Source: Azoarcus sp.
GTDB lineage: Bacteria; Pseudomonadota; Gammaproteobacteria; Burkholderiales; Rhodocyclaceae
Assembly (NCBI GenBank): GCA_030656215.1
Contig: JAUSOD010000073.1
Location: forward strand, 1 to 64,000
Length of the DNA: 64,000 bases
Direction of reading: 5' to 3'
Made by a program: the position numbers and the translations under genes. The notes under the pieces are model-generated. The model did no database searches, was not told where the DNA came from, and was given only the letters and a program-made list of their open reading frames with translations. Below are positions 8,079 through 20,090 of this stretch, piece by piece (the stretch's first letter is position 1; every line of letters starts with the position of its first letter).

Positions 8079-9686
8079 CTACTCGAGCACCTGACCGTGC
8101 TCGCGGGTGGCATGGAAGCCAACCTTTGGCCATTTTTCCGTTGTTACCGCCAGGTTGTAGCGACTGGTGGCCAGATAGACCAGGTTGCCATCCACATCCT
8201 TGCCCAGGCGCAGGCCCTGCTCGCGCTCGAAGTTGCGCCGGGTCAAATCGTCGGGGAAGGTCAGCCAGCGCGCGGTGTGGATGTCGGCTGGTTCGAAGAT
8301 CGCATCGACCTTGTATTCGTCCTTCAGACGCTGGGCGACGACTTCGAACTGAAGCTGGCCGACCGCACCGAGCAACATCTGACCGCCTTCCTGCTCGAAC
8401 ACCTGGATCGCGCCTTCTTCGCCCAGCTCCTGCAAACCCTTCTGCAACTGCTTGGATTTGAGCGGATCGCGAAGCCGCGCAGCGCGGAACATTTCCGGCG
8501 AGAAGTAGGGAATGCCCTTGAACCCGAGGTTCTCACCCTCGGTCAACGTATCGCCGATCTGGAGCTGGCCGTGGTTGTGGATGCCGATGATGTCACCAGC
8601 GACGCCGTCTTCCTTCAGCACCCGCTCGTTGGCCATGAAGGTGAGTGCGTTGGCCAGCTTCATGTCGCGTCCGGCACGCACGTGCTTCACTTTCATGCCC
8701 GAGGTGTAGCGCCCCGAGCAGATGCGGAAAAAGGCGATGCGGTCGCGGTGTTTCGGATCCATGTTGGCCTGAATCTTGAACACGAAGCCGGTGAAAGCCG
8801 GTTCGGCCGGTTGCACCATGCGCTTGCCGGTGTCGCGTGCCTGCGGCGGCGGCGCCCAGTCGATCAGGGATTGCAGGATTTCCTGCACGCCGAAGTTGTT
8901 GATCCCGGAACCGAAGAACACCGGGCTTTGCTGGCCGGCGAGGAATTCCGCGAGATCGAAGGGCGGCGACGCATCGTTGAGCAGATCGACGTCGTCGCGC
9001 ACCTTGCCGATTTCCATCGGGTAGCGTTGGTCGAGCTCGGGATTGCGCAAGCCCTTGATCACTTCGGCATCGCTCTTGCGTTCTTCGCCGGCGGTGAAGG
9101 TCAGCACCTGGTCCTGCAGCAGGTGATACACGCCGCGAAAGGCCTTGCCCATGCCGATCGGCCAGGTCACCGGCGCGCAACTGATGCCGAGCACTTCCTC
9201 GATTTCCGCCAGCAGTTCGAAGGGCTCGCGCACTTCGCGGTCCATCTTGTTGACGAAGGTGATGATCGGCGTGTTGCGCAGGCGGCACACGTCGATCAGC
9301 TTGATCGTCTGCGCTTCCACGCCCTTGGCTGCGTCGATCACCATCACCGCGGCATCGACTGCAGTGAGCACGCGATAGGTGTCTTCGGAGAAGTCCTCGT
9401 GACCCGGGGTGTCGAGCAGGTTGATGGTGTGCCCTTGGTACTCGAACTGCATCACCGAGCTGGTTACCGAGATGCCGCGCTGTTTTTCCACCTCCATCCA
9501 GTCGGAGGTGGCATGGCGTGCAGACTTGCGCGCCTTGACCGTGCCCGCAAGCTGGATCGCGCCGCCGTACAGCAGCAGCTTTTCGGTGAGCGTGGTCTTG
9601 CCCGCGTCGGGGTGGGAGATGATCGCGAAGGTACGGCGCTTGTCGACGTCGCGCAGCAGTTCCGGAGGGTAAGGGGTATCGGCCAT
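8079..9686 (-). CDS. prfC: Peptide chain release factor 3
   Basis: GTPase that recycles RF1/RF2 after termination. The 535-residue protein has the translational GTPase motifs [29 protein letters not shown] and NKMDRE, plus the RF3-specific [20 protein letters not shown] and the C-terminal [22 protein letters not shown] 9686 begins the family N-terminus ([25 protein letters not shown]); upstream in-frame starts add unrelated residues. Confidence 0.97.
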   Translation of the reverse strand: MADTPYPPELLRDVDKRRTFAIISHPDAGKTTLTEKLLLYGGAIQLAGTVKARKSARHATSDWMEVEKQRGISVTSSVMQFEYQGHTINLLDTPGHEDFSEDTYRVLTAVDAAVMVIDAAKGVEAQTIKLIDVCRLRNTPIITFVNKMDREVREPFELLAEIEEVLGISCAPVTWPIGMGKAFRGVYHLLQDQVLTFTAGEERKSDAEVIKGLRNPELDQRYPMEIGKVRDDVDLLNDASPPFDLAEFLAGQQSPVFFGSGINNFGVQEILQSLIDWAPPPQARDTGKRMVQPAEPAFTGFVFKIQANMDPKHRDRIAFFRICSGRYTSGMKVKHVRAGRDMKLANALTFMANERVLKEDGVAGDIIGIHNHGQLQIGDTLTEGENLGFKGIPYFSPEMFRAARLRDPLKSKQLQKGLQELGEEGAIQVFEQEGGQMLLGAVGQLQFEVVAQRLKDEYKVDAIFEPADIHTARWLTFPDDLTRRNFEREQGLRLGKDVDGNLVYLATSRYNLAVTTEKWPKVGFHATREHGQVLE

Positions 9687-9808
9687 TTGGGTTCCGCAAA
9701 AAACAAAACCGCCGGCCCGGTGGGGCAAGGCGGGGTCTGGCGCAATTCTACCAAGGAACGACTCCCGACCGTTGTTAAGGGGCGCTTGCACGGCACGACG
9801 TTTCTCAG

Positions 9809-9833
9809 TATCTGCACCATCATGGTGCAGATA
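9809..9833. promoter_or_regulatory. NtrC-binding palindrome upstream of the urease operon
   Basis: A 25-base perfect palindrome centred on 9821 with core TGCACC-N5-GGTGCA, which matches the NtrC (NRI) enhancer consensus exactly. It lies about 105 bases upstream of the -24/-12 element before ureD, a normal enhancer distance. It would link urease expression to nitrogen limitation. Confidence 0.8.
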
Positions 9834-9937
9834 TGCTGAAGAAACCGCATCAGCATCCAGAACGGGGATATCAATATGTCTTTTATGATCGTTAGAATGT
9901 CATTCAAAACAACGAAATGAAGAGAGCTTCATGAATG

Positions 9938-9954
9938 TGGAACGCGGCTTGCTA
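9938..9954 (+). promoter_or_regulatory. Candidate sigma-54 promoter for ureD
   Basis: TGGAACGCGGCTTGCTA fits the sigma-54 -24/-12 consensus (TGGCACG-N4-TTGCW) with one mismatch; the invariant GG (9939-9940) and GC (9951-9952) are exactly 10 bases apart. The predicted transcript start (about 9964) falls next to the first ureD ATG (9965). So either ureD starts at a later codon (for example ATG 9998) or its message is leaderless. Confidence 0.6.
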
Positions 9955-9964
9955 ACCCTTCGCT

Positions 9965-10834
9965 ATGAATGCCGTGACTGCGCCTGAATCCCGTTCCATG
10001 ATCGTGGCTGAGCCCGTACGCGGTTGGCGCGCGGCGCTGACCCTGGACTATGCTCGTCGCGGCGGGCGCACCGTGTTGGCGGCGCGTAGTCATGTGGGCC
10101 CGCTGGTGGTGCAGCGACCGCTATACCCCGAAGGTGAGTCGGTCTGTCACACCATTTTGGTGCATCCTCCGGCCGGCATTGCGGGCGGCGACCAGCTTAG
10201 TGTTGCCGTGAGCGTGGGTGAGGCCGCGCATGTGCTGCTCACCACGCCGGGTGCCGGCAAGTGGTATCGGAGTGAGGGGATGCGAGGCGCACTGACGCAG
10301 CGTATTTCGGTTGCTGCGGGCGGGGTGTGCGAGTGGCTGCCGCAAGAGAGCATCGTCTATGACGGCGCTCTGGGTGATCTGCTCACAGCGGTCGACCTGA
10401 CGGGCGATGCGTGCTTTGTGGGCACCGAGATGCTGTGTTTCGGCCGTACCGGATCGGGCGAGCGCTTCACCCGGGGCGAACTGGCGATGCACACCCGGAT
10501 TACCCGTGACGGTCGGCCGCTGTGGCTGGAGCGCGGTCGGGTTGGCGGCGGGGGGGTGTTGCTCGATTCGCCGGTGGGCCTGCAGGGCGAGCCGGTCAGC
10601 GGTAGTCTGCTGGTGGCGTCACCGCGGGTGGATGTCGCCTTGCTCACTGCGTGGCGCGAGCTGAAGCCGGAAGCAGGCAGCGGTGGCGTGACTTTGCTGC
10701 CCGGTCTGCTTGTGGCCCGTTATCTCGGTCCCGCGTGCGAGCCGGGGCGCAACTGGTTTGCGCAATTGTGGGCCGCGGTGCGGCCGGTGGTGGGCGGACG
10801 CCCGATGCAGATCCCGCGGATCTGGAATTCCTGA
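9965..10834 (+). CDS. ureD: Urease accessory protein UreD
   Basis: UreD forms a scaffold with UreF and UreG on apo-urease during nickel insertion. The 289-residue protein shows the family signatures [32 protein letters not shown] (residues ~43-75 when read in parts), [11 protein letters not shown] and [12 protein letters not shown]. It is the first gene of ureDABCEFG. ATG 9965 gives the usual length; ATG 9998 ([10 protein letters not shown]) is possible in view of the sigma-54 element just upstream, and neither has a strong ribosome-binding site. Confidence 0.95.
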   Translation: MNAVTAPESRSMIVAEPVRGWRAALTLDYARRGGRTVLAARSHVGPLVVQRPLYPEGESVCHTILVHPPAGIAGGDQLSVAVSVGEAAHVLLTTPGAGKWYRSEGMRGALTQRISVAAGGVCEWLPQESIVYDGALGDLLTAVDLTGDACFVGTEMLCFGRTGSGERFTRGELAMHTRITRDGRPLWLERGRVGGGGVLLDSPVGLQGEPVSGSLLVASPRVDVALLTAWRELKPEAGSGGVTLLPGLLVARYLGPACEPGRNWFAQLWAAVRPVVGGRPMQIPRIWNS

Positions 10835-10875
10835 ACAATCACATTGACGGTGCAGCTGACACCGTGGAGAAAAAG

Positions 10876-11178
10876 ATGGAACTGAGCCCCCGCGAAAAGG
10901 ACAAGCTGCTGCTCTTCACCGCCGGCCTGCTCGCCGAGCGCCGCCGTGCGCGTGGCGTCAAGCTGAACTATCCGGAGGCGGTCGCTTTCATCTGCTGTGC
11001 CATCCTCGAAGGTGCGCGCGATGGCCGCACGGTGGCCGAATTGATGAGCTATGGGACAACGCTGTTGACTCGCGACGAGGTCATGGACGGGATTGCCGAG
11101 ATGATTCCCGAGATCCAGGTCGAAGCAACGTTTCCGGATGGCACCAAACTGGTCACGGTACATAACCCGATCGTGTAG
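10876..11178 (+). CDS. ureA: Urease gamma subunit
   Basis: Structural gamma subunit of nickel urease (urea to ammonia and carbamate). The 100-residue length and the sequence [20 protein letters not shown] through to VTVHNPIV are full-length and canonical. GGAG lies 6 bases before the ATG. It follows ureD by 41 bases and precedes ureB by 28. Confidence 0.98.
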   Translation: MELSPREKDKLLLFTAGLLAERRRARGVKLNYPEAVAFICCAILEGARDGRTVAELMSYGTTLLTRDEVMDGIAEMIPEIQVEATFPDGTKLVTVHNPIV

Positions 11179-11206
11179 GGGCCTGTCAGGGCCAAGGGAG
11201 AACAGC

Positions 11207-11512
11207 ATGATTCCAGGTGAGCTCATGCCGGGTGACGGCGAGATCGAACTCAATGTCGGCCGGACCACGCTGAAGCTGACGGTGACCAACACTGGCGACC
11301 GTCCGATTCAGGTCGGGTCGCATTATCATTTTGCCGAAACCAACGCCGCGCTCGATTTTGATCGGGCCGGCGCACGCGGTTTCCGGCTCAATATCGCGGC
11401 GGGCACGGCGGTACGCTTCGAGCCGGGCCAGTCGCGCACGGTGGAACTGGTGGCGCTCGATGGTGCGCGCAAGGTCTATGGCTTCAATGGTCAGGTCATG
11501 GGAGCGCTCTGA
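11207..11512 (+). CDS. ureB: Urease beta subunit
   Basis: Structural beta subunit, 101 residues, starting [16 protein letters not shown] and containing the conserved [11 protein letters not shown] and [23 protein letters not shown] lies 8 bases upstream of the ATG. The stop is one base before the ureC start. Confidence 0.98.
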   Translation: MIPGELMPGDGEIELNVGRTTLKLTVTNTGDRPIQVGSHYHFAETNAALDFDRAGARGFRLNIAAGTAVRFEPGQSRTVELVALDGARKVYGFNGQVMGAL

Positions 11513-11513
11513 A

Positions 11514-13229
<1,716 letters not shown>

Positions 13230-13240
13230 AGGAGAGCATC

Positions 13241-13786
13241 ATGCTTGTCACAGAACCTGCTTCATCTCCTGCCGCTGGGGCGGCATCCACGTCATCCCAA
13301 GCCAGCATGCTGTTGATCGAATCCCTGTACGACGGCCCGCGCGCCGCGACCGAAACCCTCGAACTCGACTTCGGCTATCGCACCAAGAGCCGCTTGCGCG
13401 CCAAACTCGGGAACGGCGACGAGGTGGGTCTGTTCCTGCCGCGCGGCACCATCCTGCGTGGCGGGCAGAAGCTGCAGGCACGCGATGGTCGGGTGGTCGA
13501 AGTCGTTGCCGCTGCCGAGGACTTGCTCGAGATCCGCTGCACCGATGCGTTTGAGCTGGCACGTGCGGCCTATCACCTCGGCAACCGCCATGTCGCGGTT
13601 CAGTTGGGCGAAGGCTGGCTGCGGATCCAGACCGACCACGTGCTCGAGGGCATGCTGCTTGGGCTGGGGGCCGAAGTGGTCGCGATCACCGCAGCGTTCG
13701 AGCCCGAGGCCGGCGCCTATGCGCACGGTCATCAGCATCCGGGCGACAGTGGCGGCGCGCGCATCCACATGATGGGCGATCAGTGA
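13241..13786 (+). CDS. ureE: Urease nickel metallochaperone UreE
   Basis: Delivers nickel to the UreDFG complex. The 181-residue protein has the family core [21 protein letters not shown] and [11 protein letters not shown], and [12 protein letters not shown] with the conserved metal-binding His. A short C-terminal His cluster (HGHQHPGD) replaces the long His tail of Klebsiella UreE. The N-terminus carries about 20 extra Ala/Ser/Pro residues before [10 protein letters not shown], so a start at the later Met is possible, although the first ATG has GGAGAG 7 bases upstream. Confidence 0.95.
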   Translation: MLVTEPASSPAAGAASTSSQASMLLIESLYDGPRAATETLELDFGYRTKSRLRAKLGNGDEVGLFLPRGTILRGGQKLQARDGRVVEVVAAAEDLLEIRCTDAFELARAAYHLGNRHVAVQLGEGWLRIQTDHVLEGMLLGLGAEVVAITAAFEPEAGAYAHGHQHPGDSGGARIHMMGDQ

Positions 13787-14508
13787 CGGCATTGCCGCCT
13801 GTGCTGCAAGGGTCTGTGGGTGGCGGCCTGCTGCCGCTCGTGCGGCTGCTCCAGCTCGCCAGCCCGGCATTGCCGGTGGGTGCCTACACTTATTCGCAGG
13901 GCTTGGAGTGGGCAGTGGAATGCGGTCGGGTGAAAACCGAGGCCGATGCGCTGCGCTGGATCGGTGACCTGCTCGAACTGGGCCTGGCGCGATTCGAGGC
14001 ACCACTGGTCGCGCGCCTGATGGACGCTTGGGAGCTGGGCGCTGATGCTGAGGTGGTCCGTCTCAACGAGGACTTCATTGCCAGCCGGGAGACGTCCGAG
14101 CTGCGTGCCGAAACCGTGCAGATGGGGTATTCGCTGGTTCGTTTGCTGGTTGAACTGGAAGCGTGGACGGGGTTACCTGGCTGGCGCGAGCGACTGCTAC
14201 GGATCAACACCCCGAGCTTCCCCGCCGTATGGACCGCTGCCGCCGCGGCATGGAAGGTCGCGGCACAGGATGCGCTTGCCGCCTACCTGTGGGCCTGGCT
14301 CGAGAATCAGGTAATGGCGGCGGTGAAGGTGGTGCCGCTGGGGCAGAGCGCGGGTCAGCGCCTGCTTGCCACCCTCGGTGCGCGCATCCCCGATCTGGTG
14401 CCGCTCGCTGCACACCTCCCGGAAGCCGACTGGAGCAACTACACTCCCGGGCTGGCGCTTGCCAGCAGCCTCCACGAAACGCAGTATTCACGCCTCTTCA
14501 GAAGCTGA
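13783..14508 (+). CDS. ureF: Urease accessory protein UreF
   Basis: Helical urease maturation factor that gates UreG activity. The 241-residue protein has [21 protein letters not shown] near the N-terminus and the conserved C-terminal [23 protein letters not shown]. The start is GTG, overlapping the ureE stop (GTGA), which indicates coupled translation. Confidence 0.96.
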   Translation: MTALPPVLQGSVGGGLLPLVRLLQLASPALPVGAYTYSQGLEWAVECGRVKTEADALRWIGDLLELGLARFEAPLVARLMDAWELGADAEVVRLNEDFIASRETSELRAETVQMGYSLVRLLVELEAWTGLPGWRERLLRINTPSFPAVWTAAAAAWKVAAQDALAAYLWAWLENQVMAAVKVVPLGQSAGQRLLATLGARIPDLVPLAAHLPEADWSNYTPGLALASSLHETQYSRLFRS

Positions 14509-14529
14509 ACCTCCGGAATCCACAACATC

Positions 14530-15159
14530 ATGTCCCTTCCACCATCCCAGCCCCTGCGCGTCGGTATCGGCGGCCCGGTGGGCTCTGGCAAGACCGCACT
14601 GACCCTGGCCCTGTGTCTGGCGCTGCGCGACAAGTACAACATCGCGGTGGTGACCAATGATATCTACACCGCAGAGGACGCCCAGTTTCTGGTGCGCAAC
14701 GCGGCGCTGGCGCCGGATCGCATCATCGGTGTCGAAACCGGCGGTTGCCCCCACACGGCGATCCGCGAGGATGCGTCGATCAACCTCGAGGCCGTCGATC
14801 GCCTCAACCGGGCCTTTCCCGGGCTGGAGATCATCTTTGTCGAGTCGGGTGGCGACAACCTCGCTGCGACCTTCTCGCCCGAACTCTCCGACCTGACGAT
14901 CTATGTGATCGACGTGTCCGCCGGTGACAAGATTCCGCGCAAGGGGGGCCCGGGTATCACCAAGAGCGATCTGCTGGTGATCAACAAGATCGACCTCGCC
15001 CCGCTGGTGGGGGCGTCGCTCGAAGTGATGGATCACGACTCGCGCAAGATGCGTGGCGAGCGACCCTTCATTTTCTCCAACCTCAAGACCGGACACGGCT
15101 TGGCTGACATCATTGCCTTTGTCGAGCGGCAGGGTCTGCTGCAGTCTGAGCGGGCCTGA
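14530..15159 (+). CDS. ureG: Urease accessory GTPase UreG
   Basis: SIMIBI-class GTPase that drives nickel insertion into urease. The 209-residue protein has P-loop [11 protein letters not shown] near residue 14, the metal-binding [13 protein letters not shown] (Cys-Pro-His), the conserved [16 protein letters not shown] and the guanine-specificity NKIDLAP. It is the last gene of the urease operon; no convincing terminator follows in the 234-base gap before the cytochrome gene. Confidence 0.98.
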   Translation: MSLPPSQPLRVGIGGPVGSGKTALTLALCLALRDKYNIAVVTNDIYTAEDAQFLVRNAALAPDRIIGVETGGCPHTAIREDASINLEAVDRLNRAFPGLEIIFVESGGDNLAATFSPELSDLTIYVIDVSAGDKIPRKGGPGITKSDLLVINKIDLAPLVGASLEVMDHDSRKMRGERPFIFSNLKTGHGLADIIAFVERQGLLQSERA

Positions 15160-15393
15160 GCGGCTGGGCAAATTTTGCGTCTTTGCGTTGCTGTTCTCGT
15201 CACATCCGGAAGGCGGGTACCCCGACTGCCGAACCGCAGGCGCTACGACTTTGGTCGTGCCATCGAAACCTGTGTTCCGTACCTGACATATTGAGTGACA
15301 GGGTGTTGCGCTACCCCCGATCGGGTAGGCAAAGGACCTTGCCTTGGTTTAGTATCTGGTGAAGTTTCACACCATCACCAAGAGGAAGAAAAC

Positions 15394-15702
15394 ATGAAAG
15401 CGTTTGTTGCTGTCGCGGTTGCTGCCGGCCTTCTTTCTGCCACCCCCGCATTTGCTTCGGCCGAACTGGCCAAGGCCAAGAACTGTATGGCCTGTCACGC
15501 GGTGGACAAGAAGCTCGTTGGTCCGTCCTACAAGGATGTGGCTGCCAAGTACGCCGGCCAGAAGGACGCGGTCGAGATGCTGGCGACCAAGGTACAGAAG
15601 GGTGGTGTAGGCGCGTGGGGCCAGATCCCGATGCCCCCCAATCCGCAGGTCAATGCTGAAGATGCCAAGAAGCTGGTGGAATGGGTGATGGCGCAGAAGT
15701 AA
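15394..15702 (+). CDS. Periplasmic cytochrome c551/c8-like protein
   Basis: A 102-residue monohaem cytochrome c. A signal peptide ends at AFASA near residue 23, leaving a mature protein of about 80 residues, the size of Pseudomonas c551. The haem motif is CMACH (Cys31, Cys34, His35) and the axial Met lies in the loop GQIPMPPN. Such proteins donate electrons to nitrite reductase or terminal oxidases. AGAGGAAG precedes the ATG. It is a single gene with its own terminator. Confidence 0.93.
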   Translation: MKAFVAVAVAAGLLSATPAFASAELAKAKNCMACHAVDKKLVGPSYKDVAAKYAGQKDAVEMLATKVQKGGVGAWGQIPMPPNPQVNAEDAKKLVEWVMAQK

Positions 15703-15741
15703 TGCGAAATCGGGTGGCGTCATGCCTGCCCATGAAATATG

Positions 15742-15768
15742 AAAGCCGGCAGATTGCCGGCTTTTTTT
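15742..15768 (+). terminator. Terminator between the cytochrome c and GGDEF-EAL genes
   Basis: Stem AGCCGGCA / TGCCGGCT with a 3-nt loop and TTTTTTT on the plus strand, AAA on the other side. It serves the cytochrome gene and sits just after the stop of the convergent gene. Confidence 0.9.
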
Positions 15769-15774
15769 CGCCGC

Positions 15775-17949
15775 TCAACACAGCATCGGGGTATCGGGCG
15801 CCTGGCTGAGCCACGCGCTCGCCTTGCCGGCAGGGGCCGGATGTGCAAACAGATAACCCTGCATCACATCGCACCCGAGCGCACGCAAGGTTTCGACCTG
15901 TTCCGGGCGCTCCACCCCCTCGGCGATCAGCTGCAGGCCGAAGCCGCGGGCAATACCGGTAATGGCCGAAATGATCGGATTGGTCGATGGACCGTCGAGG
16001 TCACGCACGAAACTGCGATCGATCTTCAAGGTACTGACCGGGAATTTCTGCAGATAGGCCAGTGCCGAATAGCCCGTGCCGAAATCGTCGATGGCCACGC
16101 TCAGGCCGGCATCGCGTAATGCGCGGACCTTGGCCGCGACGCCTGCGGTATCCTGCATCATCATGCTTTCGGTGATCTCGAGTTCGATGCGGGAGGGCGG
16201 CAGACAATAGCGCTCGACACAATTGGTCACTATGGATACGACATCCTTGCGGTCGAAATCATGCGGTGACAGGTTCAGCGACATGCGCAAGTCGTTGAAT
16301 CCGGCATGACGCCACTGCGCCAACTGGCTGCACGCTTGTTCGAGCACCCAGGTGCTGATTTCGCCGATCAGCCCCATTTCCTCGGCGACCGGGATGAAGG
16401 TGGTCGGGCCGATCTGGCCATGCGTCGGGTGGTTCCAGCGCAACAATGCTTCCATGCCCACCACGCGTCTTTCCCGCAGACTGACCTGAGGCTGGTAATA
16501 GAGCTCGAACTCCCGACGTCCCAGCGCGATGCGGAGATCGTTCTCGAGCGCGATGCGCTCACGATAATGGGTGTTCAACTCGGGATCGAAGAAACGAAAT
16601 GCGTTCTTGCCCGAACGTTTGACCTGGTACATCGCGACGTCTGCGTGCCGGGTCAGATCCTCGGCCGTGTCGCCGTCTCGCGGGAACAGTGAGATTCCGA
16701 TGCTGACCGTAGCGCGGAAATCACCATGCTCGAGTCGAAACGGCGGTGTCAATGCTTCGACGATCTTGCGCGCAATGGTTTCGACGTCTTCCGGGTGGTT
16801 GATGTCGGGCAGCAACACGGTGAATTCGTCTCCACCCAGGCGTGCCAGGGTGTCGCCGCGGCGCAGGGTGGTCGACAGGCGGGCAGCGATGCCACGCAAC
16901 AGGGCGTCACCCTCGGCGTGGCCGAAGGTATCGTTTACCAGCTTGAAACGGTCGACGTCGATGAACATGACCGCCAGCGCGCCGGTGCGCCGTTGTGCCT
17001 GGGCAAGGGCCAGTTCGAGCCGGTCCTTGAACAGTACCCGGTTGGGCAGACGGGTGAGTTGGTCGTGATAGGCCTGGAAGGTGATGATCTCTTCGGCGCG
17101 TTTTCGCTCGGAGATGTCGCGTGCCACGCCATACAGCCCGGTTGTGCCGCGGCCATCGCGATCTGGCATCGGAATGCCGGTGAGCGACACGGTGATGCTT
17201 TCCGAGCCACCCTCGGCGACGCTTTCCCGATTGCGCCGCAAGCGCAATTCGATGTTGAAGGTTTCGCCCGGTGCGTTGCCACGCGCGAACATCACGCTGT
17301 TGATGCGGTCGATATCTTCCGGCATCACCAAGGTGGAGAAAGGGCGACGCATGAGCGATGCACGCTCATGGCCAAGCAAGGGGTGAACACGCGGATTGAT
17401 GTAGCTGAATCGACCCTCGAGATCGAGGGTGAAAATGAGGTCGGGCGAGCTCTCGACGAGGAATCGGTGCAGGCGTTCGGATGCCTGCAAACGCTGGCTC
17501 ATCGTCTGGTTGGCGCGTTCCAGTGTGGTTTTGTGCAGGGTGCTGTCGACAGCGCGTTGTAACTGGGCCACGTGATAGGGTTTGCGCACGTAGTCGTCGG
17601 CACCGCGGCGCAGCGCACCGATCGCGGCGTCGATCGCGTCTTCACCACTGATGATGATGACCGCTTCCTTGCGATGATGACTGGTCAGCCAGTCGAGCAG
17701 ATCAAGGCCGGTGGCATCGGGCAGGCGATAGTCGAGCAGGATGAGGTCGTAATGTTCGCGCTCGAGCAGCGTGATGGCCTCGGCAATCGTGCCGCTTTCG
17801 GCAAACACGCGTCCTTCGCGTGCCAGCACCAGCGGCAGCGTACGCCGCAGCGACGCATCGTCGTCCACGACGAGGATGCGGCACACATCGCCAGCAGCCG
17901 CCGTTTCGGCGGTTCTGGCGAGAAAAGGCTGTTCACCCGGTATGACCAT
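15775..17949 (-). CDS. Receiver-PAS-GGDEF-EAL signalling protein
   Basis: A cyclic-di-GMP turnover protein of 724 residues. Domains in order: receiver (VDDDASLRR, phospho-acceptor in ILLDYRLPDATG, KPY near the end; about 25-140), PAS (about 165-290), GGDEF (LARLGGDEFTVLLPD, intact A-site, about 300-460) and EAL (MEALLRWNHP, DDFGTGYSALAYL, IDRSFVRDL and EGVE; about 470-715). All catalytic signatures look complete, so either synthesis or hydrolysis is possible. ATG 17949 has GGGAG upstream; a GTG at 17982 is an alternative. It follows the histidine kinase gene by about 50 bases, which suggests that kinase phosphorylates its receiver. Confidence 0.93.
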   Translation of the reverse strand: MVIPGEQPFLARTAETAAAGDVCRILVVDDDASLRRTLPLVLAREGRVFAESGTIAEAITLLEREHYDLILLDYRLPDATGLDLLDWLTSHHRKEAVIIISGEDAIDAAIGALRRGADDYVRKPYHVAQLQRAVDSTLHKTTLERANQTMSQRLQASERLHRFLVESSPDLIFTLDLEGRFSYINPRVHPLLGHERASLMRRPFSTLVMPEDIDRINSVMFARGNAPGETFNIELRLRRNRESVAEGGSESITVSLTGIPMPDRDGRGTTGLYGVARDISERKRAEEIITFQAYHDQLTRLPNRVLFKDRLELALAQAQRRTGALAVMFIDVDRFKLVNDTFGHAEGDALLRGIAARLSTTLRRGDTLARLGGDEFTVLLPDINHPEDVETIARKIVEALTPPFRLEHGDFRATVSIGISLFPRDGDTAEDLTRHADVAMYQVKRSGKNAFRFFDPELNTHYRERIALENDLRIALGRREFELYYQPQVSLRERRVVGMEALLRWNHPTHGQIGPTTFIPVAEEMGLIGEISTWVLEQACSQLAQWRHAGFNDLRMSLNLSPHDFDRKDVVSIVTNCVERYCLPPSRIELEITESMMMQDTAGVAAKVRALRDAGLSVAIDDFGTGYSALAYLQKFPVSTLKIDRSFVRDLDGPSTNPIISAITGIARGFGLQLIAEGVERPEQVETLRALGCDVMQGYLFAHPAPAGKASAWLSQAPDTPMLC

Positions 17950-18001
17950 GCGCTCCCGATTAGCGGCAATACGTCGTAACACTTTACGGATAATGCAACA
18001 G

Positions 18002-20008
18002 TCAGGCGGAATGTTCCAGTGGTATGAAGATCTGAAAGCTGGTACCGCTGCCTGGCTGGCTGCGACACAGGATGGATGCTTTCCATTGCGCCAGGATGTC
18101 GCGCACCACCGAGAGGCCTATTCCCTGGTGTTGTCCGCCCTTCTGGCTGGCGTGTACGTTGAACAGATTGGCGATGCGCTCGGGCGGCAGGCCGGGGCCA
18201 TTGTCGATGAGGCGGATCTCGGCGCAGGGGTGACCGTCGGCAATGAGCTGGCCGGCAAGGGATACCGACAGGCGTCCGCCGGGCTGCAGCGCCTCGGAGG
18301 CGTTGCGCAGCAAATTGAGCAGTACCTGCTTGAGCGCCGATGAGGGCATGGCCACGCGCGGGACGCCGGCGGCGGCGCGCAGTTCGAGTTGGATGCCGCG
18401 ACGGGTGAACAGGGTGTCTCCGTACATCGCGCGCATCTCGTGCAGCAGATCGACAACGTCGCAGTTTGAGGATTCGGTTTCTTCGGTCGGCAGTTTGCCC
18501 GCTTGGCGCAGCAAATTGCCGATGCGGTCCAGTTCAGCGTTGAGCAGGCTCATGTCTTCCTGCAAGGTGCTGTCTTCCGGATGGCTCTGACCGAGCAGAC
18601 TCAGGCGACTTTTGATCACCGTCAGCGGATTGCTCGCCTCGTGCGCGATGCGGCGGACATGGTCGCGGAAGCGGGCATGCATCTCGGCCTCACGCACCGC
18701 CGCGCTGGCGCGCAGACGTTTGGCGGCAAACAGGGTGCGCCCGGCAGCACCGAGTAGCTCGGAAATCAACCAGCGTTCGCTTGGACCGAGCGCCTGTTCA
18801 TGGTCGAGACCGAGGATGGCCACTCCGCCGTGGGGTGGAATGTGCAGGGGCAGGCAACAGAATCCGCGCCGACCAAGCCAGCGCACCAGGTGCCAGTCGC
18901 GCATGCTGCGCCCCGGTTTGTTACCGGCCGGGAAACAGGTGGTGGGTTTGCCGGTACGCAGGGCCAGTGCGATGCAACTGGTTTCGTCGTCCTCCCGCAG
19001 CCCGAGTTCCTCGGTCCACGCAGCGGGCGAGGCTGCCTCGACTTTCAATAGTGGGTGCAGCACACCTTCGTCGTCGGGCACCAGCACCAGGGGCAGCTCG
19101 CACTGTGCAAGCAGGGGGCAGGCGATGGCCAGCCGCCTGCTTGTACTTTCGGCGTCGAGATCGGCGAAAGCGGCGACGATCAGGCCGTGAAGGGCGGCGG
19201 CACGCAGGGACTCGTCGTCGAGCAGTGCTGGGAGCTGGCGCCCCGATTGCGTCGTGGTCAGTGAATTTGAGGCGCTGGCGGCCGGCGCCGGGTAGGCGGC
19301 GTGGCCGGCGACGATGTAGCCCACGTCGGTGCGCAGGCTGATCAGGCTGGTGGTGGACAGGCTGGTCAGGGATGCGACGTGCTCGACCCGTTGTTCCCAG
19401 CCGTTGGCCGCCAGCTTGCGTGCCGCCAGCAGCAGGGCCACCAGTGGGTGCGCGCTACCGACCTGCTCGTCCAGCAGTTCGCCCAGTTCGAGTGCATCGG
19501 CGATGGTGCCCGGAAGCCCGCACTGCCCCACCAGGCGAGCCAGGTACTGGCGGTGGTTGTCCAGTTGCAGCAAGGACGCGGGGGGGTGTGCTTCGTCGGG
19601 AGCGCCGGGCGGGGCTTCAAAGAGCGAATACCACAACCCTCCAAGATAGGCTTCATCCGGGCGCGGATAGTGTGTTTCCAGAGCGAGGTGAAGTGCGCAT
19701 TCGGCCACCACCAGTGCGTTTCCGCTGCTCATGACAGGTTCGTGCACGCGTATGCCGAGCAGCCAGGCGCGCAACAGATCCGCGCCCAGTACCTCCAGTC
19801 GGCGGCCAAGCATGCAGTTCAGACCGTCCTCGAGTTCGCCCGCCTGCAGCGGGGAAGTCGATAGCAACAGCAAGCACAGGCCCGGATCGCGCGCCGCCAC
19901 CAGTGCGACCTCGGGCCAGTTCGGCAAGTTCGCCGCCAGCAGGCGCAGCACCGTCGCGCTACTCTCCGGCAACGGACACAGGCGGAACGGGCCGGGTGAA
20001 GCGATCAT
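18002..20008 (-). CDS. Cytoplasmic histidine kinase with HDOD-like and GAF-like regions
   Basis: A 668-residue kinase without clear membrane segments. The N-terminus (about 1-250) resembles a degenerate HDOD domain (PEVALVAARDPGLCLLLL and the helical run after it). A GAF-like middle part (about 270-430) follows, then the dimerisation/phosphorylation site RRIAHEASNPLTVIKSRL and an ATPase domain with NLLRNASEAL, DNGPGLP and GIGLSVVRDIL. It lies between an EAL-like/HDOD gene and a receiver-GGDEF-EAL gene on the same strand, so the three likely form one signalling pathway. The signal is unknown. Confidence 0.85.
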   Translation of the reverse strand: MIASPGPFRLCPLPESSATVLRLLAANLPNWPEVALVAARDPGLCLLLLSTSPLQAGELEDGLNCMLGRRLEVLGADLLRAWLLGIRVHEPVMSSGNALVVAECALHLALETHYPRPDEAYLGGLWYSLFEAPPGAPDEAHPPASLLQLDNHRQYLARLVGQCGLPGTIADALELGELLDEQVGSAHPLVALLLAARKLAANGWEQRVEHVASLTSLSTTSLISLRTDVGYIVAGHAAYPAPAASASNSLTTTQSGRQLPALLDDESLRAAALHGLIVAAFADLDAESTSRRLAIACPLLAQCELPLVLVPDDEGVLHPLLKVEAASPAAWTEELGLREDDETSCIALALRTGKPTTCFPAGNKPGRSMRDWHLVRWLGRRGFCCLPLHIPPHGGVAILGLDHEQALGPSERWLISELLGAAGRTLFAAKRLRASAAVREAEMHARFRDHVRRIAHEASNPLTVIKSRLSLLGQSHPEDSTLQEDMSLLNAELDRIGNLLRQAGKLPTEETESSNCDVVDLLHEMRAMYGDTLFTRRGIQLELRAAAGVPRVAMPSSALKQVLLNLLRNASEALQPGGRLSVSLAGQLIADGHPCAEIRLIDNGPGLPPERIANLFNVHASQKGGQHQGIGLSVVRDILAQWKASILCRSQPGSGTSFQIFIPLEHSA

Positions 20009-20090
20009 GAACTAAAGCCGATAAGGATGGCGACGAGGCGGATTCTAGCGGCCGCAACCTGGTATGGATGTGACCGAATGCTCGTCCCGG

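Noticed and set aside
15160-15393. A possible RNA gene or terminator between ureG and the cytochrome gene
   Set aside because: No stable hairpin with a T tract and no tRNA-like fold could be supported by eye.
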